Shown piece by piece: positions 36,169 through 44,437 of a DNA stretch of 64,000 bases; position 1 is the first letter of the stretch; each line of letters begins with the position of its first letter. Below the pieces are notes generated by a model that did no database searches, was not told the origin of the DNA, and saw only the letters and a list, made by a program, of their open reading frames with translations. The stretch is taken from positions 1 through 64,000 of the forward strand of contig NZ_VDLV01000010.1 in NCBI RefSeq assembly GCF_013608025.1, in the 5' to 3' direction. This stretch comes from Pseudomonas brassicacearum subsp. neoaurantiaca. Lineage in GTDB: Bacteria; Pseudomonadota; Gammaproteobacteria; Pseudomonadales; Pseudomonadaceae. The position numbers were made by a program, and so were the translations under genes.

Positions 36169-37554
36169 TCAACTGGCGAAAAGGTAAGCCTCCACATCCA
36201 TCCCCGCGTCACGCATCTGCGCCAGCTTGTAGCGCAGGGTGCGAGGGCTGATCCCGAGGCGTTCGGCCGCCTCCTTGCGACGGCCGCGCTCGGCACGCAG
36301 GGTATCGATGATCATCTGGAATTCGCGCCGACGCAGGTCGTCCTCCAGCGCACCCGCGGACTCCGCCACTTCCACTGGTGGAACCACCGCTGGTGCTGGC
36401 TGCAAGACGGGTAACGGCGCGCAAGCCACCGGACCGGCCAGGCAAAAATCCTCAGGCTGGATCAAGCCGCCCTGCTGCAGGATCAAGGCCCGCTGGATGG
36501 CGTTATCCAACTCACGGACATTACCAGGCCAGGGATAAGCGATCAGGCAAGCCTGGGCTTCGGCGGACAGTCGCGCCGTGGCGTGCTTCATTTTATTGAC
36601 GTGCTTGGCCAGCAGGCGCTCGGCCAGCGGCAGGATATCGGCGGTGCGCTCGCGCAACGGACGCCAGGCCAACGGAAAAACCGACAGCCGATAATAAAGG
36701 TCTTCCCGGAAACGCCCCGCCGCGACCTCGCCCGCCAAGTCACGGTTGGTGGTTGCCACGACTCGAATGTCCAGGCTGATGGGCTTGCGAGCGCCGACCC
36801 GTTCCACTTCTCGCTCCTGCAACACCCGCAACAGCTTGGCCTGCAGGCCCAGGGGCATTTCTGAAATCTCATCGAGCAGGATGGTGCCGCCGTCCGCCTG
36901 TTCGAACTTGCCGGCCTGGGCCGCGATGGCGCCGGTGAACGAGCCCTTCTCGTGCCCGAACAACGTTGCCTCGAGCATGTTGTCGGGAATCGCCGCGCAG
37001 TTGATGGCAATGAACGGTTCGTTGGCGCGACGGGATTGCTGATGGATGTAGCGAGCCAGCACCTCCTTGCCCGTACCCGACTCGCCGGAAATCAACACGG
37101 TCGAGTCACTGCGTGCCACCCGCGCGGCCAAGTCCAGCAACTGAGCACTGGCCGGCTCGATGGCCACTGGCCCTTCACCCTCGACTGCCGGGATTCCCAG
37201 GGCATGACGCGCCACCAGGTCCAGCAGCGCCTTGGGCTCGAACGGCTTGACCAAGTAATCCGCCGCCCCCTGGCGCATGGCATCCACCGCACGCTCGACC
37301 GCACCGTGGGCCGTCATCAACAGGACTGGCAATTGAGGCTGGCGCGCACGCAGCAATCCGAGCAACTGGTGACCGTCCATGCCCGGCATGTTGACGTCGC
37401 TGACCACCAGGCTAAACGGCTCGCGCGCAACGGCCAGCAGCGCCTCCTCCGCCGAACCGACGGCGGCGTGATCATGCCCGGCCAACAGCAGCGTATCGGC
37501 CAGCGCCTCGCGCAGCGCACGATCGTCCTCCACCAGCAAAACCTTGATCGCCAT
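36169..37554 (-). CDS. fleR: Sigma-54-dependent flagellar response regulator FleR
   Basis: 461-residue NtrC-type activator: receiver (MAIKVLLVEDDRALREALAD, acceptor Asp53), AAA+ domain with GESGTGKE, the sigma-54 contact loop GSFTGA at 204-209 (consensus GAFTGA), and a Fis-type HTH at the end (RRKEAAERLGISPRTLRYKL). It is phosphorylated by FleS and activates class III genes (rod/hook/basal body). Start at ATG 37554, five bases after fleS; the frame continues upstream but overlaps fleS. Confidence 0.95.
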   Translation of the reverse strand: MAIKVLLVEDDRALREALADTLLLAGHDHAAVGSAEEALLAVAREPFSLVVSDVNMPGMDGHQLLGLLRARQPQLPVLLMTAHGAVERAVDAMRQGAADYLVKPFEPKALLDLVARHALGIPAVEGEGPVAIEPASAQLLDLAARVARSDSTVLISGESGTGKEVLARYIHQQSRRANEPFIAINCAAIPDNMLEATLFGHEKGSFTGAIAAQAGKFEQADGGTILLDEISEMPLGLQAKLLRVLQEREVERVGARKPISLDIRVVATTNRDLAGEVAAGRFREDLYYRLSVFPLAWRPLRERTADILPLAERLLAKHVNKMKHATARLSAEAQACLIAYPWPGNVRELDNAIQRALILQQGGLIQPEDFCLAGPVACAPLPVLQPAPAVVPPVEVAESAGALEDDLRRREFQMIIDTLRAERGRRKEAAERLGISPRTLRYKLAQMRDAGMDVEAYLFAS

Positions 37555-37559
37555 TGCCT

Positions 37560-38768
37560 TCACTCCACCCCTGGCGCACTGGAAAACAGCGGCAGGACGA
37601 TCAGCGCACAAGTGCCACGCCCCAGCCGCGAGCGCAGCAGCAATTCTCCCTGATGGGCACGCGCCACAGCCTTGACCACGGTCAGGCCCAAGCCCGTCCC
37701 AGTGGCCTTGGTGGTAAAAAACGGTTCGCCCAGGCGAGTCAATACGGTTGGATCGATGCCACTGCCGCTGTCGCTGACACACAGGCGCAACGTGCTGCCA
37801 CGGGTGTACAGATGAACCTTCAACCGGACGTCGCCGCCACTGGCCTGGATCGCATTTTCAATCAGGTTCAATACCGCGCCCACCAAGGTGTCACGGTTGC
37901 ACAAGACCTCGCCCACATGGCTGTCGCACTGCCAGCGGATCGGCAGATCCTGCACATGGGTCAACGCTGCGGCCTGCAAGGATTGCAGTAACGCCTTGGG
38001 TGTCACGCGGTCGGTCAACGGCAACTCGCCCCGGGCGAACACCAACATATCGCGCACCTGATGCTCCAACTCATGCAGGCGCTCCTTCAGGCGACCGGCG
38101 AAGCGCTGCTGGGTGTCCATCGGCAATTGCTGTTCGGTCAGATGACTGGCGTAGAGCAACGCGGCGGACAGCGGCGTGCGGATCTGATGGGCCAGCGACG
38201 CCACCATCCGCCCAAGGGAAGACAAGCGCTCGTGGCGCGCAAGCTGGTCTTGCAGGTGACGGGTTTCAGTCAGGTCATTGAGCAGCACCAACTGCCCTGG
38301 CTCGGCATCCAGCGAACGGGTCGAGATAGAGAGACGGCGACCGTCCTTGAGGGAGATTTCGTGGCCATCGTCTTCGCGAGGGGCGAAGCAGCGGGCGATG
38401 ACGTGCCGCCAAAGCTCGCCCTCCAATGGCAGGCCGAGCAGCTCGCACGCCGCCGGGTTGGCTTCGCGCACGAAACCGTGCTCATCGATGACGATGACGC
38501 CGCCAGGCAAGAGGTCGAGGAGGTTTTGCAGCCGATTGGCCAGGCGTTCTTTTTCCGCCAGTTCCTGCATGCGCTGGGCACTGACCACCGCCAGCTCACC
38601 CTTGAGCTCGGTCACCCGGGCTTCAAGCAGGCTGTAGGAATCGGTCAACTGGCTGGACATCTGGTTAAACAGCGAAAACGCCTGTTCAAGTCCAAGCCGG
38701 CTAGCCTGTTCGGCGGACGGCATGTGTCCCGGCTCGGGGACAGGCGACATCAGGGCGGCTTGGGTCAT
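37560..38768 (-). CDS. fleS: Flagellar sensor histidine kinase FleS
   Basis: 402-residue cytoplasmic kinase with no membrane helix. An N-terminal coiled coil (LEARVTELKGELAVVSAQRM), a PAS domain (GGVIVIDEHGFVREANPAAC), H box VASLAHQIRTPLSAAL, N box VGAVLNLIENAIQASG and the G boxes SDSGSGID and TGLGLTVVK are seen. It is co-transcribed with fleR. The lack of sensor membrane domains implies an intracellular signal, known to involve the export apparatus. Confidence 0.95.
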   Translation of the reverse strand: MTQAALMSPVPEPGHMPSAEQASRLGLEQAFSLFNQMSSQLTDSYSLLEARVTELKGELAVVSAQRMQELAEKERLANRLQNLLDLLPGGVIVIDEHGFVREANPAACELLGLPLEGELWRHVIARCFAPREDDGHEISLKDGRRLSISTRSLDAEPGQLVLLNDLTETRHLQDQLARHERLSSLGRMVASLAHQIRTPLSAALLYASHLTEQQLPMDTQQRFAGRLKERLHELEHQVRDMLVFARGELPLTDRVTPKALLQSLQAAALTHVQDLPIRWQCDSHVGEVLCNRDTLVGAVLNLIENAIQASGGDVRLKVHLYTRGSTLRLCVSDSGSGIDPTVLTRLGEPFFTTKATGTGLGLTVVKAVARAHQGELLLRSRLGRGTCALIVLPLFSSAPGVE

Positions 38769-38821
38769 CGTGCTCTCTCGCTTGGCTGACCGTCAGTTAA
38801 ACGGAACGTTGCGAGGGCTGT

Positions 38822-38838
38822 AGCAATACCCGTGCCGA
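38822..38838 (-). promoter_or_regulatory. Predicted sigma-54 promoter of fleSR
   Basis: Minus strand TCGGCACGGGTATTGCTA: GG at 38836-38835, ten bases, GC at 38824-38823. It lies 55 bases before fleS and begins immediately after the U-tract of the fleQ terminator. FleQ/RpoN activation of fleSR is established in P. aeruginosa. Confidence 0.8.
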
Positions 38839-38866
38839 AAAAAAACCGCCTGGAAATCAGGCGGTT
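38837..38866 (-). terminator. Intrinsic terminator of fleQ
   Basis: Read on the minus strand, AACCGCCTG (38866-38858), loop ATTTC, CAGGCGGTT (38852-38844) form a nine-base-pair stem followed by a run of T residues down to 38838. It is 12 bases after the fleQ stop. Confidence 0.9.
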
Positions 38867-38878
38867 GCAAAACAGGCG

Positions 38879-40354
38879 TCAATCATCCGCCTGTTCATCT
38901 CCTTCGCGCCGGCTCATGCCGTACTTGCGCATCTTTTCTACCAGGGTCGTACGGCGGATACGCAAGCGCTCCGCCGCGCGGGCCACGATACCGTTGGCAT
39001 CGTCGAGGGCCTGCTGGATAAGCCCTTGCTCCAGGCCGCCCAAGTAGTCCTTGAGGTCCAGGCCTTCCGGCGGCAACAAGGCGTTGCTGGTGAAATCCGG
39101 CGTATGGCCGTTGATCGCCACGCGCTCTTCCAGGTCGCTGCGCAGGCTGTCGACCATTTGCTCGTCTTCGTCATCGACGTAGCGGAATTTCTTCGGCAGC
39201 TCAGCGACGCCGATCACACCGTAGGGGTGCATGATCGCCATGCGCTCCACCAGGTTCGCCAGCTCGCGAACGTTGCCCGGCCAGCCATGGCGGCAGAGGG
39301 ACATGATCGCCGCCGAGTTGAAGCGGATCGAACCGCGCTTCTCATGCTCCATGCGCGAGATCAATTCGTTCATCAGCAGCGGGATGTCTTCGACCCGCTC
39401 GCGCAACGGCGCCATTTCGATCGGGAATACATTGAGACGGTAATAGAGGTCTTCGCGGAAGCTGCCAACCTCAATCATGCTCTCGAGATTCTTGTGGGTC
39501 GCGGCGATGATCCGCACGTCGACGCTCTGGGTCTTGTTGCTGCCCACGCGCTCGAACGTACGCTCTTGCAGCACGCGCAGCAGCTTGACCTGCATCGGCA
39601 GCGGCATGTCGCCGATCTCATCGAGGAACAGCGTGCCGCCATTGGCCAGTTCGAAACGCCCGGCGCGGCTGGTGATTGCACCGGTAAACGCGCCCTTCTC
39701 GTGGCCGAACAATTCGCTTTCCAGCAACTCGGCCGGGATCGCACCGCAGTTGACCGGCACGAACGGCGCTTCGCGGCGCTTGGAATGGTAATGCAGGTTG
39801 CGCGCGACCACTTCCTTGCCGGTGCCGGACTCGCCCAGGATCAGCACGCTGGCGTCGGTGTCGGCCACCTGCTGCATCATCTGGCGCACGTGCTGGATCG
39901 CACGGCTGGTGCCGACAAGGCTGCGGAAAAGATTGGGTTCACGGTGCCGACCGCGCTCGCGGGCCTGGTCGTACATCTCGCGATAAACCTGGGCACGGTG
40001 CAGCGAATCGAGCAATTTGCTGTAGCTTGGCGGCATTTCCAAGGTGGAAAGTACCCGGCGGCGCTGGTCCTCAGGCAAGTCAAGGGAAGAATTTTCGCCC
40101 ATTAACAAAACTGGAAGGAACTCATCCCAGGTTGAGAGTGTCTTTAGCAAGCCCAAAAGCGAAGCGGGAGCATTTACGGTCCCAATAAGGACACAAATGA
40201 CTTCACGACTGGACGACAAAGAGCCGACAGCCTGCTGCCAATCATGGCTACCGCAGGGTAAATTTTCTTCGCCAAGAAAATTCAGGATCACCGCCAGGTC
40301 GCGGCGGCGGACGCTATCGTCATCGATCAGGAGAATTTTGGTTTCACGCCACAT
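38879..40354 (-). CDS. fleQ: Master flagellar regulator FleQ
   Basis: 491-residue sigma-54 enhancer-binding protein at the top of the flagellar cascade and a c-di-GMP-responsive regulator of exopolysaccharide genes. The receiver-like domain (1-120) lacks the usual phosphoacceptor aspartate: its core strand reads VICVLIGTV. The c-di-GMP motif LFRS is at 142-145, Walker A GESGTGKE at 174-181 and Arg185/Asn186 follow; GAFTGA at 221-226; Walker B LFLDEIGD at 242-249; HTH near 450-475 ([20 protein letters not shown]). All residues known to bind c-di-GMP that I checked are kept. It precedes fleSR with a terminator between. Confidence 0.97.
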   Translation of the reverse strand: MWRETKILLIDDDSVRRRDLAVILNFLGEENLPCGSHDWQQAVGSLSSSREVICVLIGTVNAPASLLGLLKTLSTWDEFLPVLLMGENSSLDLPEDQRRRVLSTLEMPPSYSKLLDSLHRAQVYREMYDQARERGRHREPNLFRSLVGTSRAIQHVRQMMQQVADTDASVLILGESGTGKEVVARNLHYHSKRREAPFVPVNCGAIPAELLESELFGHEKGAFTGAITSRAGRFELANGGTLFLDEIGDMPLPMQVKLLRVLQERTFERVGSNKTQSVDVRIIAATHKNLESMIEVGSFREDLYYRLNVFPIEMAPLRERVEDIPLLMNELISRMEHEKRGSIRFNSAAIMSLCRHGWPGNVRELANLVERMAIMHPYGVIGVAELPKKFRYVDDEDEQMVDSLRSDLEERVAINGHTPDFTSNALLPPEGLDLKDYLGGLEQGLIQQALDDANGIVARAAERLRIRRTTLVEKMRKYGMSRREGDEQADD

Positions 40355-40527
40355 GCAATAGCAACTTCCCTAGTCAACTCAGTGCCCGAATTTGGGGGCA
40401 AGCTAGACGCTTGCAGACTTGTCATGCCTGTAGACGCCTGAAATCTGTAAACAGCCACTAGTTAAGTCAAAAAATCGTGCACAGTCAAATTTATGGCGCA
40501 CTTTGTTCGGATTAAATGAAAATTAAA
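40355..40527 (-). promoter_or_regulatory. Upstream region of fleQ
   Basis: 173 AT-rich bases between fliT and fleQ. It contains TTGACTTAAC near 40463-40472 (minus) as a possible -35 of a sigma-70 promoter, with a weak -10 downstream, and TGTGCACGATTTTTTGACTT as a possible CRP/Vfr-like half site. In P. aeruginosa fleQ is sigma-70 driven and Vfr-repressed, but the matches here are weak. A 10-base inverted repeat (TTGTTCGGAT, 40503-40512 and 40530-40539) overlaps the fliT stop and may be its terminator. Confidence 0.45.
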
Positions 40528-40824
40528 TCATCCGAACAAGTGGTAAACCTTCGCCGCGTTCTGTGCCTGATGAATCTGCGACATTTCATCGACGATTGCC
40601 TGACGCTCTCCCGTCGCCGCCTCCAGCAACTGCCGGTACACCCCCAGCAATTCTTCCAGGTTGTTACGCAACGCCGCCTCGTCCACCTCGGACTCGCTCA
40701 AGACGTCTTCCATGCAGGAACGGCACGCCAGGTCCAATTGACCGATGGCCTCCCAGTTCCGCTCAGCCAGGGCATCAACCAGGGCCTCACGGGTTTGTTC
40801 GATTCGCTGCAAGACAAGACTCAT
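40528..40824 (-). CDS. fliT: Flagellar export chaperone FliT
   Basis: 98-residue helical protein (MSLVLQRIEQTREALVDALA) that chaperones the cap protein FliD. The second ATG (40824) is used because it lies at proper distance from GAGG, which overlaps the fliS stop; the first (40830) is too close. Position after fliS and the helical, acidic composition support the family. FliT proteins are poorly conserved. Confidence 0.85.
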   Translation of the reverse strand: MSLVLQRIEQTREALVDALAERNWEAIGQLDLACRSCMEDVLSESEVDEAALRNNLEELLGVYRQLLEAATGERQAIVDEMSQIHQAQNAAKVYHLFG

Positions 40825-40835
40825 GAGCATATTCC

Positions 40836-41231
40836 TCAGAATTGCGGTCCAGGCGTGGCAATGGCATCCCAGCCTTCCTTGACCGTGCGAAGCAGATCAG
40901 CGACTTCGTCGAGGATCTTCGGATCGGCTTTGACGTTGGCCTCAGCCAAACGCTTCATCATGTAAGCGTAAAGAGTATCCAGTTCAGCAACCGACTCGGC
41001 CCGATTTTCCAGGTCCAGGCCTTCTCGCAAGCCGCCGACAATGCCGATGGCCTTGCTGATCAGGATGCCTCTGTTTGCAATATCCCTGCGCTCCATCGCA
41101 CCCTTGGCCTGGGCGATACGATCCAAGCCGCCTTCCATGAGCATTTGCACCAGACGATGGGGACTTGCTTCGGAGGTTTGCGCCTGGGCGCCAATCTTCT
41201 GGTATTGGCGAAGGGCCAACATCGGATTCAT
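40836..41231 (-). CDS. fliS: Flagellar export chaperone FliS
   Basis: 131-residue flagellin chaperone with the conserved LRQYQKIGAQAQTSEASPHR and LVQMLMEGGLDRIAQAKGAM helices. It follows fliD and precedes fliT. A predicted sigma-28 promoter at 41271-41297 lies 40 bases upstream. Confidence 0.95.
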   Translation of the reverse strand: MNPMLALRQYQKIGAQAQTSEASPHRLVQMLMEGGLDRIAQAKGAMERRDIANRGILISKAIGIVGGLREGLDLENRAESVAELDTLYAYMMKRLAEANVKADPKILDEVADLLRTVKEGWDAIATPGPQF

Positions 41232-41270
41232 GTTCTACCTCATCAAAAATCTTCGGTTCGTATAAACAGC

Positions 41271-41297
41271 GTATCGACGCTGCGTCAAAAAACTTTA
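41271..41297 (-). promoter_or_regulatory. Predicted sigma-28 promoter of fliST, overlapping a sigma-70-like promoter
   Basis: Minus strand TAAAGTTT (41297-41290), 11 bases, GTCGATAC (41278-41271): a perfect FliA -35 and a -10 with two changes from GCCGATAA. The same stretch contains TTGACG (41288-41283) and TATACG 18 bases on, which could be read by sigma-70. Confidence 0.6.
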
Positions 41298-41310
41298 GAC
41301 CGAAAAGCCG

Positions 41311-41349
41311 AAAGCCCGGAACGTTGTCAAAACGTTGCCGGGCTTTTTC
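41311..41349 (-). terminator. Hairpin after fliD
   Basis: Inverted repeat AAAGCCCGG-AACGTT...AACGTT-GCCGGGCTTT just after the fliD stop (41361). The T-run is better on the plus strand (GGGCTTTTTCG), but no plus-strand gene ends here, so it is taken as the fliD terminator, possibly bidirectional. Confidence 0.6.
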
Positions 41350-41360
41350 GTCGATCGAAA

Positions 41361-42791
41361 TCAGCTATTTTTCTGTTGTGCCGTCAGCGCCTCGAACATC
41401 GAGGTGATGTTGCTCGCAGTGGCCTTCAGCTTGCCGACCAAGGTATCCATGTCGTTGTACTTCTTAGTCAGCACTGCGGTCAGGGTCTCGACCCGACGAT
41501 CCAGAGCCTCCTGATCGGCCTTCAAGCGGGTCTGGGTCCTGGTCAGCGCTGTGTTCCGCTGGTCGAGAATGCCACCCGTCTGGCTGAAGGGCTCGATCGC
41601 CTTGCCCATGCGCTCCAACAGGCCGTTGGTGCCCGTGAACAACGTCTGGACTTCACCGCTGAGCTTTTTATCGTTCATCGCTGCGCTGAACTTGACGCTA
41701 TCGAAGTTCAACGCACCCGTCTTCTGATCAGTGGTGATACCCAACTGGGCCAGCGAGGTCAACTTGTCTCCAGCGCCGGTTTCAGACAAGGGCGTTCGAA
41801 TCGCTGCCAGGAGCGAGCGAGGCAACGCGTCACCCGTCAATTTGGCCGGCACCGTCGGCTTCCCATCATCGTCAAGTGACGGCTTGGTCAGCGCGGTGAT
41901 GCTGTTTGCAATGGCGTTATAAGCATCGACGAACTTCTGGATCGAGGCTTTCAGGCCATCGTTGTTCGGCGCCACGGTAACCGTTGAGGTGGCATCGCCC
42001 GCAACGCCGAGCAAATTCAAGGTCAGCCCCGAAATTGCCGTGCTCACAGTGTTGCTCTTGCTCGTCAGTTTCATGCCATCGACGGTGAAATTGGCATCCT
42101 GGGCCAAGGCACCGATAGCGCCCGCCGAAGTGGCGGTCAACGGATCAGTGCCGGCACCCACGACATTCGTGCCGTCGATCTCCAGCCCTGCTATACCGCT
42201 CACCGAGATATCGGAACCTGCGCCGGTGGTAGTTGAACCCAGCACCAGGCGCGATCCGAAAGAGTCGGTCACGATGTTCGCACTGACACCGGCAGCCTTG
42301 AGCGAAGAGTCGGCATTGATCGCGTCGCGAACCGATTGCAGGGTCGAACCATCCGGCACATTGAGATTGTAGTCGACCCCCTTCTGCGAGATGGTCATCG
42401 TCCCGGTAGGAATGGCGCTGGTCGTCCCACCGGCAAACGCCGCCGACGTGACCTTCGAGGCCGTGGCGAGGTTGGTGATCTTGATCGAGTAAGTACCATT
42501 CACCGCCGAGTTGCTGGCGGTCGCCGTGAGAACACCGGGTACCGAAGAGGTCGCAGCAAAACCCGCGAACTGCGGGCTGGTTGTGCTGCCCAAGTCCTTC
42601 ATGGCGGTATTGAAGGCTGCCAACAATGACTTCAGGGTTCCGACCCCGGAGATACTGTTGGTAGTCGTCGTCGTCGCGCGAGTGATCTGACCTTGCTTGG
42701 CGGCCTTGTCGGAATCGACCAGCGCCTTGACGATTGCAGTGGTATCCAGGCCCGAGCCTAGACCCAAGCCAGGTAGAATTGGACTTGCCAT
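41361..42791 (-). CDS. fliD: Flagellar filament cap protein FliD
   Basis: 476-residue filament cap. The N-terminal D0 helix region LPGLGLGSGLDTTAIVKALV and the C-terminal coiled coil (LTAVLTKKYNDMDTLVGKLK) frame a Thr/Ser/Ala-rich middle. It caps the growing filament and is exported with FliT help. A GGCACG stretch lies upstream but does not make a proper -12, so no promoter is called. Confidence 0.95.
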   Translation of the reverse strand: MASPILPGLGLGSGLDTTAIVKALVDSDKAAKQGQITRATTTTTNSISGVGTLKSLLAAFNTAMKDLGSTTSPQFAGFAATSSVPGVLTATASNSAVNGTYSIKITNLATASKVTSAAFAGGTTSAIPTGTMTISQKGVDYNLNVPDGSTLQSVRDAINADSSLKAAGVSANIVTDSFGSRLVLGSTTTGAGSDISVSGIAGLEIDGTNVVGAGTDPLTATSAGAIGALAQDANFTVDGMKLTSKSNTVSTAISGLTLNLLGVAGDATSTVTVAPNNDGLKASIQKFVDAYNAIANSITALTKPSLDDDGKPTVPAKLTGDALPRSLLAAIRTPLSETGAGDKLTSLAQLGITTDQKTGALNFDSVKFSAAMNDKKLSGEVQTLFTGTNGLLERMGKAIEPFSQTGGILDQRNTALTRTQTRLKADQEALDRRVETLTAVLTKKYNDMDTLVGKLKATASNITSMFEALTAQQKNS

Positions 42792-42873
42792 GTGGGACTC
42801 CCTTCAGTGTGTCGCCGGCCTTTTGACCTTTACAACGCCCAAAAGAACATAACAACAGAATTCGTGCCGGTTG

Positions 42874-43239
42874 TCAGGCTTCGGCGCTGAACAACAAGCT
42901 GTTTGCATCATTCAAACTGTTGGCCAGTTTCAGGACTTCTTCGTTCGGGATCTGGCGAATCACTTCACCGGAACCACTGGCAATCACTTTGACCACTACT
43001 TTGCCTGAAGGCTCATCAATAGAGAACTCCAGGTTACGCTTGACCGACTGGACGAATTTCTCGATTTCCTGAACGGCCTTTTTGAGTTTTTCCTGCTCGG
43101 CCGCAGCGTCTTTAGGCGCTTGCTTGACCGGCGTCACGGGAGCAACGTCGGCTTGAGGCTTCTCCACGGGCTTGTCGGCCACTGTAGGTGCCGGCTTCGC
43201 CGCTGGATAAGACAAGTTCAGCTTCACGCTCATATCCAT
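42874..43239 (-). CDS. flaG: FlaG family flagellar protein
   Basis: 121-residue protein with a Pro/Ala/Lys-rich N-terminal half and the FlaG domain (VQSVKRNLEFSIDEPSGKVV ... IRQIPNEEVLKLAN). FlaG affects filament length in Pseudomonas and Vibrio; mechanism is unclear. Several in-frame ATGs occur; the one at 43239 has the best distance from AGAGG. It lies between fliC and fliD. Confidence 0.9.
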   Translation of the reverse strand: MDMSVKLNLSYPAAKPAPTVADKPVEKPQADVAPVTPVKQAPKDAAAEQEKLKKAVQEIEKFVQSVKRNLEFSIDEPSGKVVVKVIASGSGEVIRQIPNEEVLKLANSLNDANSLLFSAEA

Positions 43240-43311
43240 GTCCATCACCTCTTGAACGGAAAAAGCGAGAGAGCACGCAAGCGCACTCCCCCGCTAAAAC
43301 TCATCCGGCTA

Positions 43312-44160
43312 TTACTGAAGCAGCTTCAGTACAGCGGATGGCAGTTGGTTGGCCTGGGCCAGAACCGAAGTGGAAGCCTGTTGCAGAGTCTGCTGCTTGG
43401 TCAGCTGGGCAGTTTCAGCAGCGAAGTCGGTGTCTTGTACGCGACCCAGTGCAGCACTGGCGTTTTCGTTGATGTTCTGCAGGTTGGAGATGGTGCTGGC
43501 GAAACGGTTTTGAGCAGCACCGAGGTCAGCACGAGCACTGTTGATGGTGTCGATCGCGCTGGTGATTGCGTCCATTGCGGCCGAGAAGTTGGTTTCAGCA
43601 GTAGCGCTGTCGGAACCAACGATGGTGATTGCCGAGTCAACACCCAGGCTTGCAGCGTCGAAGCTGGCGCTCAAGGTCAGGGAGATCTGGTTGTCAGAAC
43701 CGGTGTTCGAACCGACCTGGAAGGTCATGGTGCTAGCAGTACCGTCGAGCAGATTCTTGCCGTTCAGGTTGGTGCTGTTGGCGATACGGGTCAGTTCGTC
43801 GCTCATCTGCGAGAACTCTTTGTTCAGAGCGACACGGTCGGTTGCACTGTTGCTGTCGTTACGGGACTGGATGGCCAGTTCGCGCATACGCTGCAGAATG
43901 TTGGTCTGCTCTTGCATCGCGCCTTCAGCGGTCTGCGCCATGGAGATACCGTCGTTGGCGTTTTTGATCGCCATGGTCTGACCGCGGATTTGCGAGGTCA
44001 TACGGGTAGCGATCTGCAGGCCGGCGGCGTCGTCTTTGGCGCTGTTGATTTTCAGGCCGGAAGACAGGCGAGTCATCGAAGTGGACAGAGCGTCGGAAGC
44101 GCGGTTCAAGTTCTTCTGAACGTTCAGCGAAGTTGTGTTGGTGTTTACTGTTAAAGCCAT
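43312..44160 (-). CDS. fliC: Flagellin FliC
   Basis: 282-residue flagellin, short because the D2/D3 domains are reduced, as is common in fluorescent pseudomonads. The N-terminal D0/D1 (MALTVNTNTTSLNVQKNLNR) and C-terminal D1/D0 (AQLTKQQTLQQASTSVLAQA) are conserved; residues 30-51 match the flg22 epitope recognised by plant FLS2. The central part is rich in Ser and Thr, probable sites of O-glycosylation by the neighbouring Fgt proteins. Expression should be from the sigma-28 promoter at 44244-44270. Confidence 0.97.
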   Translation of the reverse strand: MALTVNTNTTSLNVQKNLNRASDALSTSMTRLSSGLKINSAKDDAAGLQIATRMTSQIRGQTMAIKNANDGISMAQTAEGAMQEQTNILQRMRELAIQSRNDSNSATDRVALNKEFSQMSDELTRIANSTNLNGKNLLDGTASTMTFQVGSNTGSDNQISLTLSASFDAASLGVDSAITIVGSDSATAETNFSAAMDAITSAIDTINSARADLGAAQNRFASTISNLQNINENASAALGRVQDTDFAAETAQLTKQQTLQQASTSVLAQANQLPSAVLKLLQ

Positions 44161-44174
44161 GACGAATTCCTCGT
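44158..44174 (-). promoter_or_regulatory. GGA-loop hairpin at the fliC ribosome-binding site
   Basis: The fliC leader reads ACGA-GGAAT-TCGT-C-ATG, so the Shine-Dalgarno GGA is presented in the loop of a four-base-pair stem ending one base before the start codon. GGA in a hairpin loop over the RBS is the hallmark of RsmA/CsrA sites, but the stem is short. Confidence 0.35.
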
Positions 44175-44243
44175 TGGTTGGGTACTGCGGCTTCCGGCCC
44201 TTGGCAACCGCCGGGGGTGTGGCCTAGAGAACCTTCGTAATAG

Positions 44244-44270
44244 TTATCGTCGGGTTGGGAACTTGCTTGA
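44244..44270 (-). promoter_or_regulatory. Sigma-28 (FliA) promoter of fliC
   Basis: Minus strand TCAAGCAA (44270-44263), 11 bases, GACGATAA (44251-44244), a good match to FliA promoters. It lies 83 bases before the fliC start, leaving a long leader. A CCCCTTG/CAAGGGG hairpin (44306-44324) lies just upstream. Confidence 0.85.
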
Positions 44271-44383
44271 GGGCTTTTTTCAAAAAATTTACTAGCAGAC
44301 TGCCACCCCTTGAGAAACAAGGGGTTAGCGGCAAAAAAAGCTTGGAAAATGGCGTCAATAAATCGCAGGGCAGCGTCACGGGC

Positions 44384-44416
44384 AAAAAAAAGCGCTTCAG
44401 GTCAACCTGAAGCGCT
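44384..44416 (-). terminator. Intrinsic terminator of the KAS III-like gene
   Basis: Palindrome AGCGCTTCAGGT (44391-44402) and ACCTGAAGCGCT (44405-44416), followed on the minus strand by TTTTTTT (44390-44384). It lies 21 bases after the stop of the gene ending at 44438 and isolates it from fliC. Confidence 0.9.
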
Positions 44417-44437
44417 ATTGGGATGAACAGGATTCGA

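Noticed and set aside
42836..42872. GGCACG-like sigma-54 element in front of fliD
   Set aside because: CCGGCACGAATTCTGTTG has the -24 GG and a good GGCACG, but the base ten residues on is GT, not GC, so a key -12 contact is missing.
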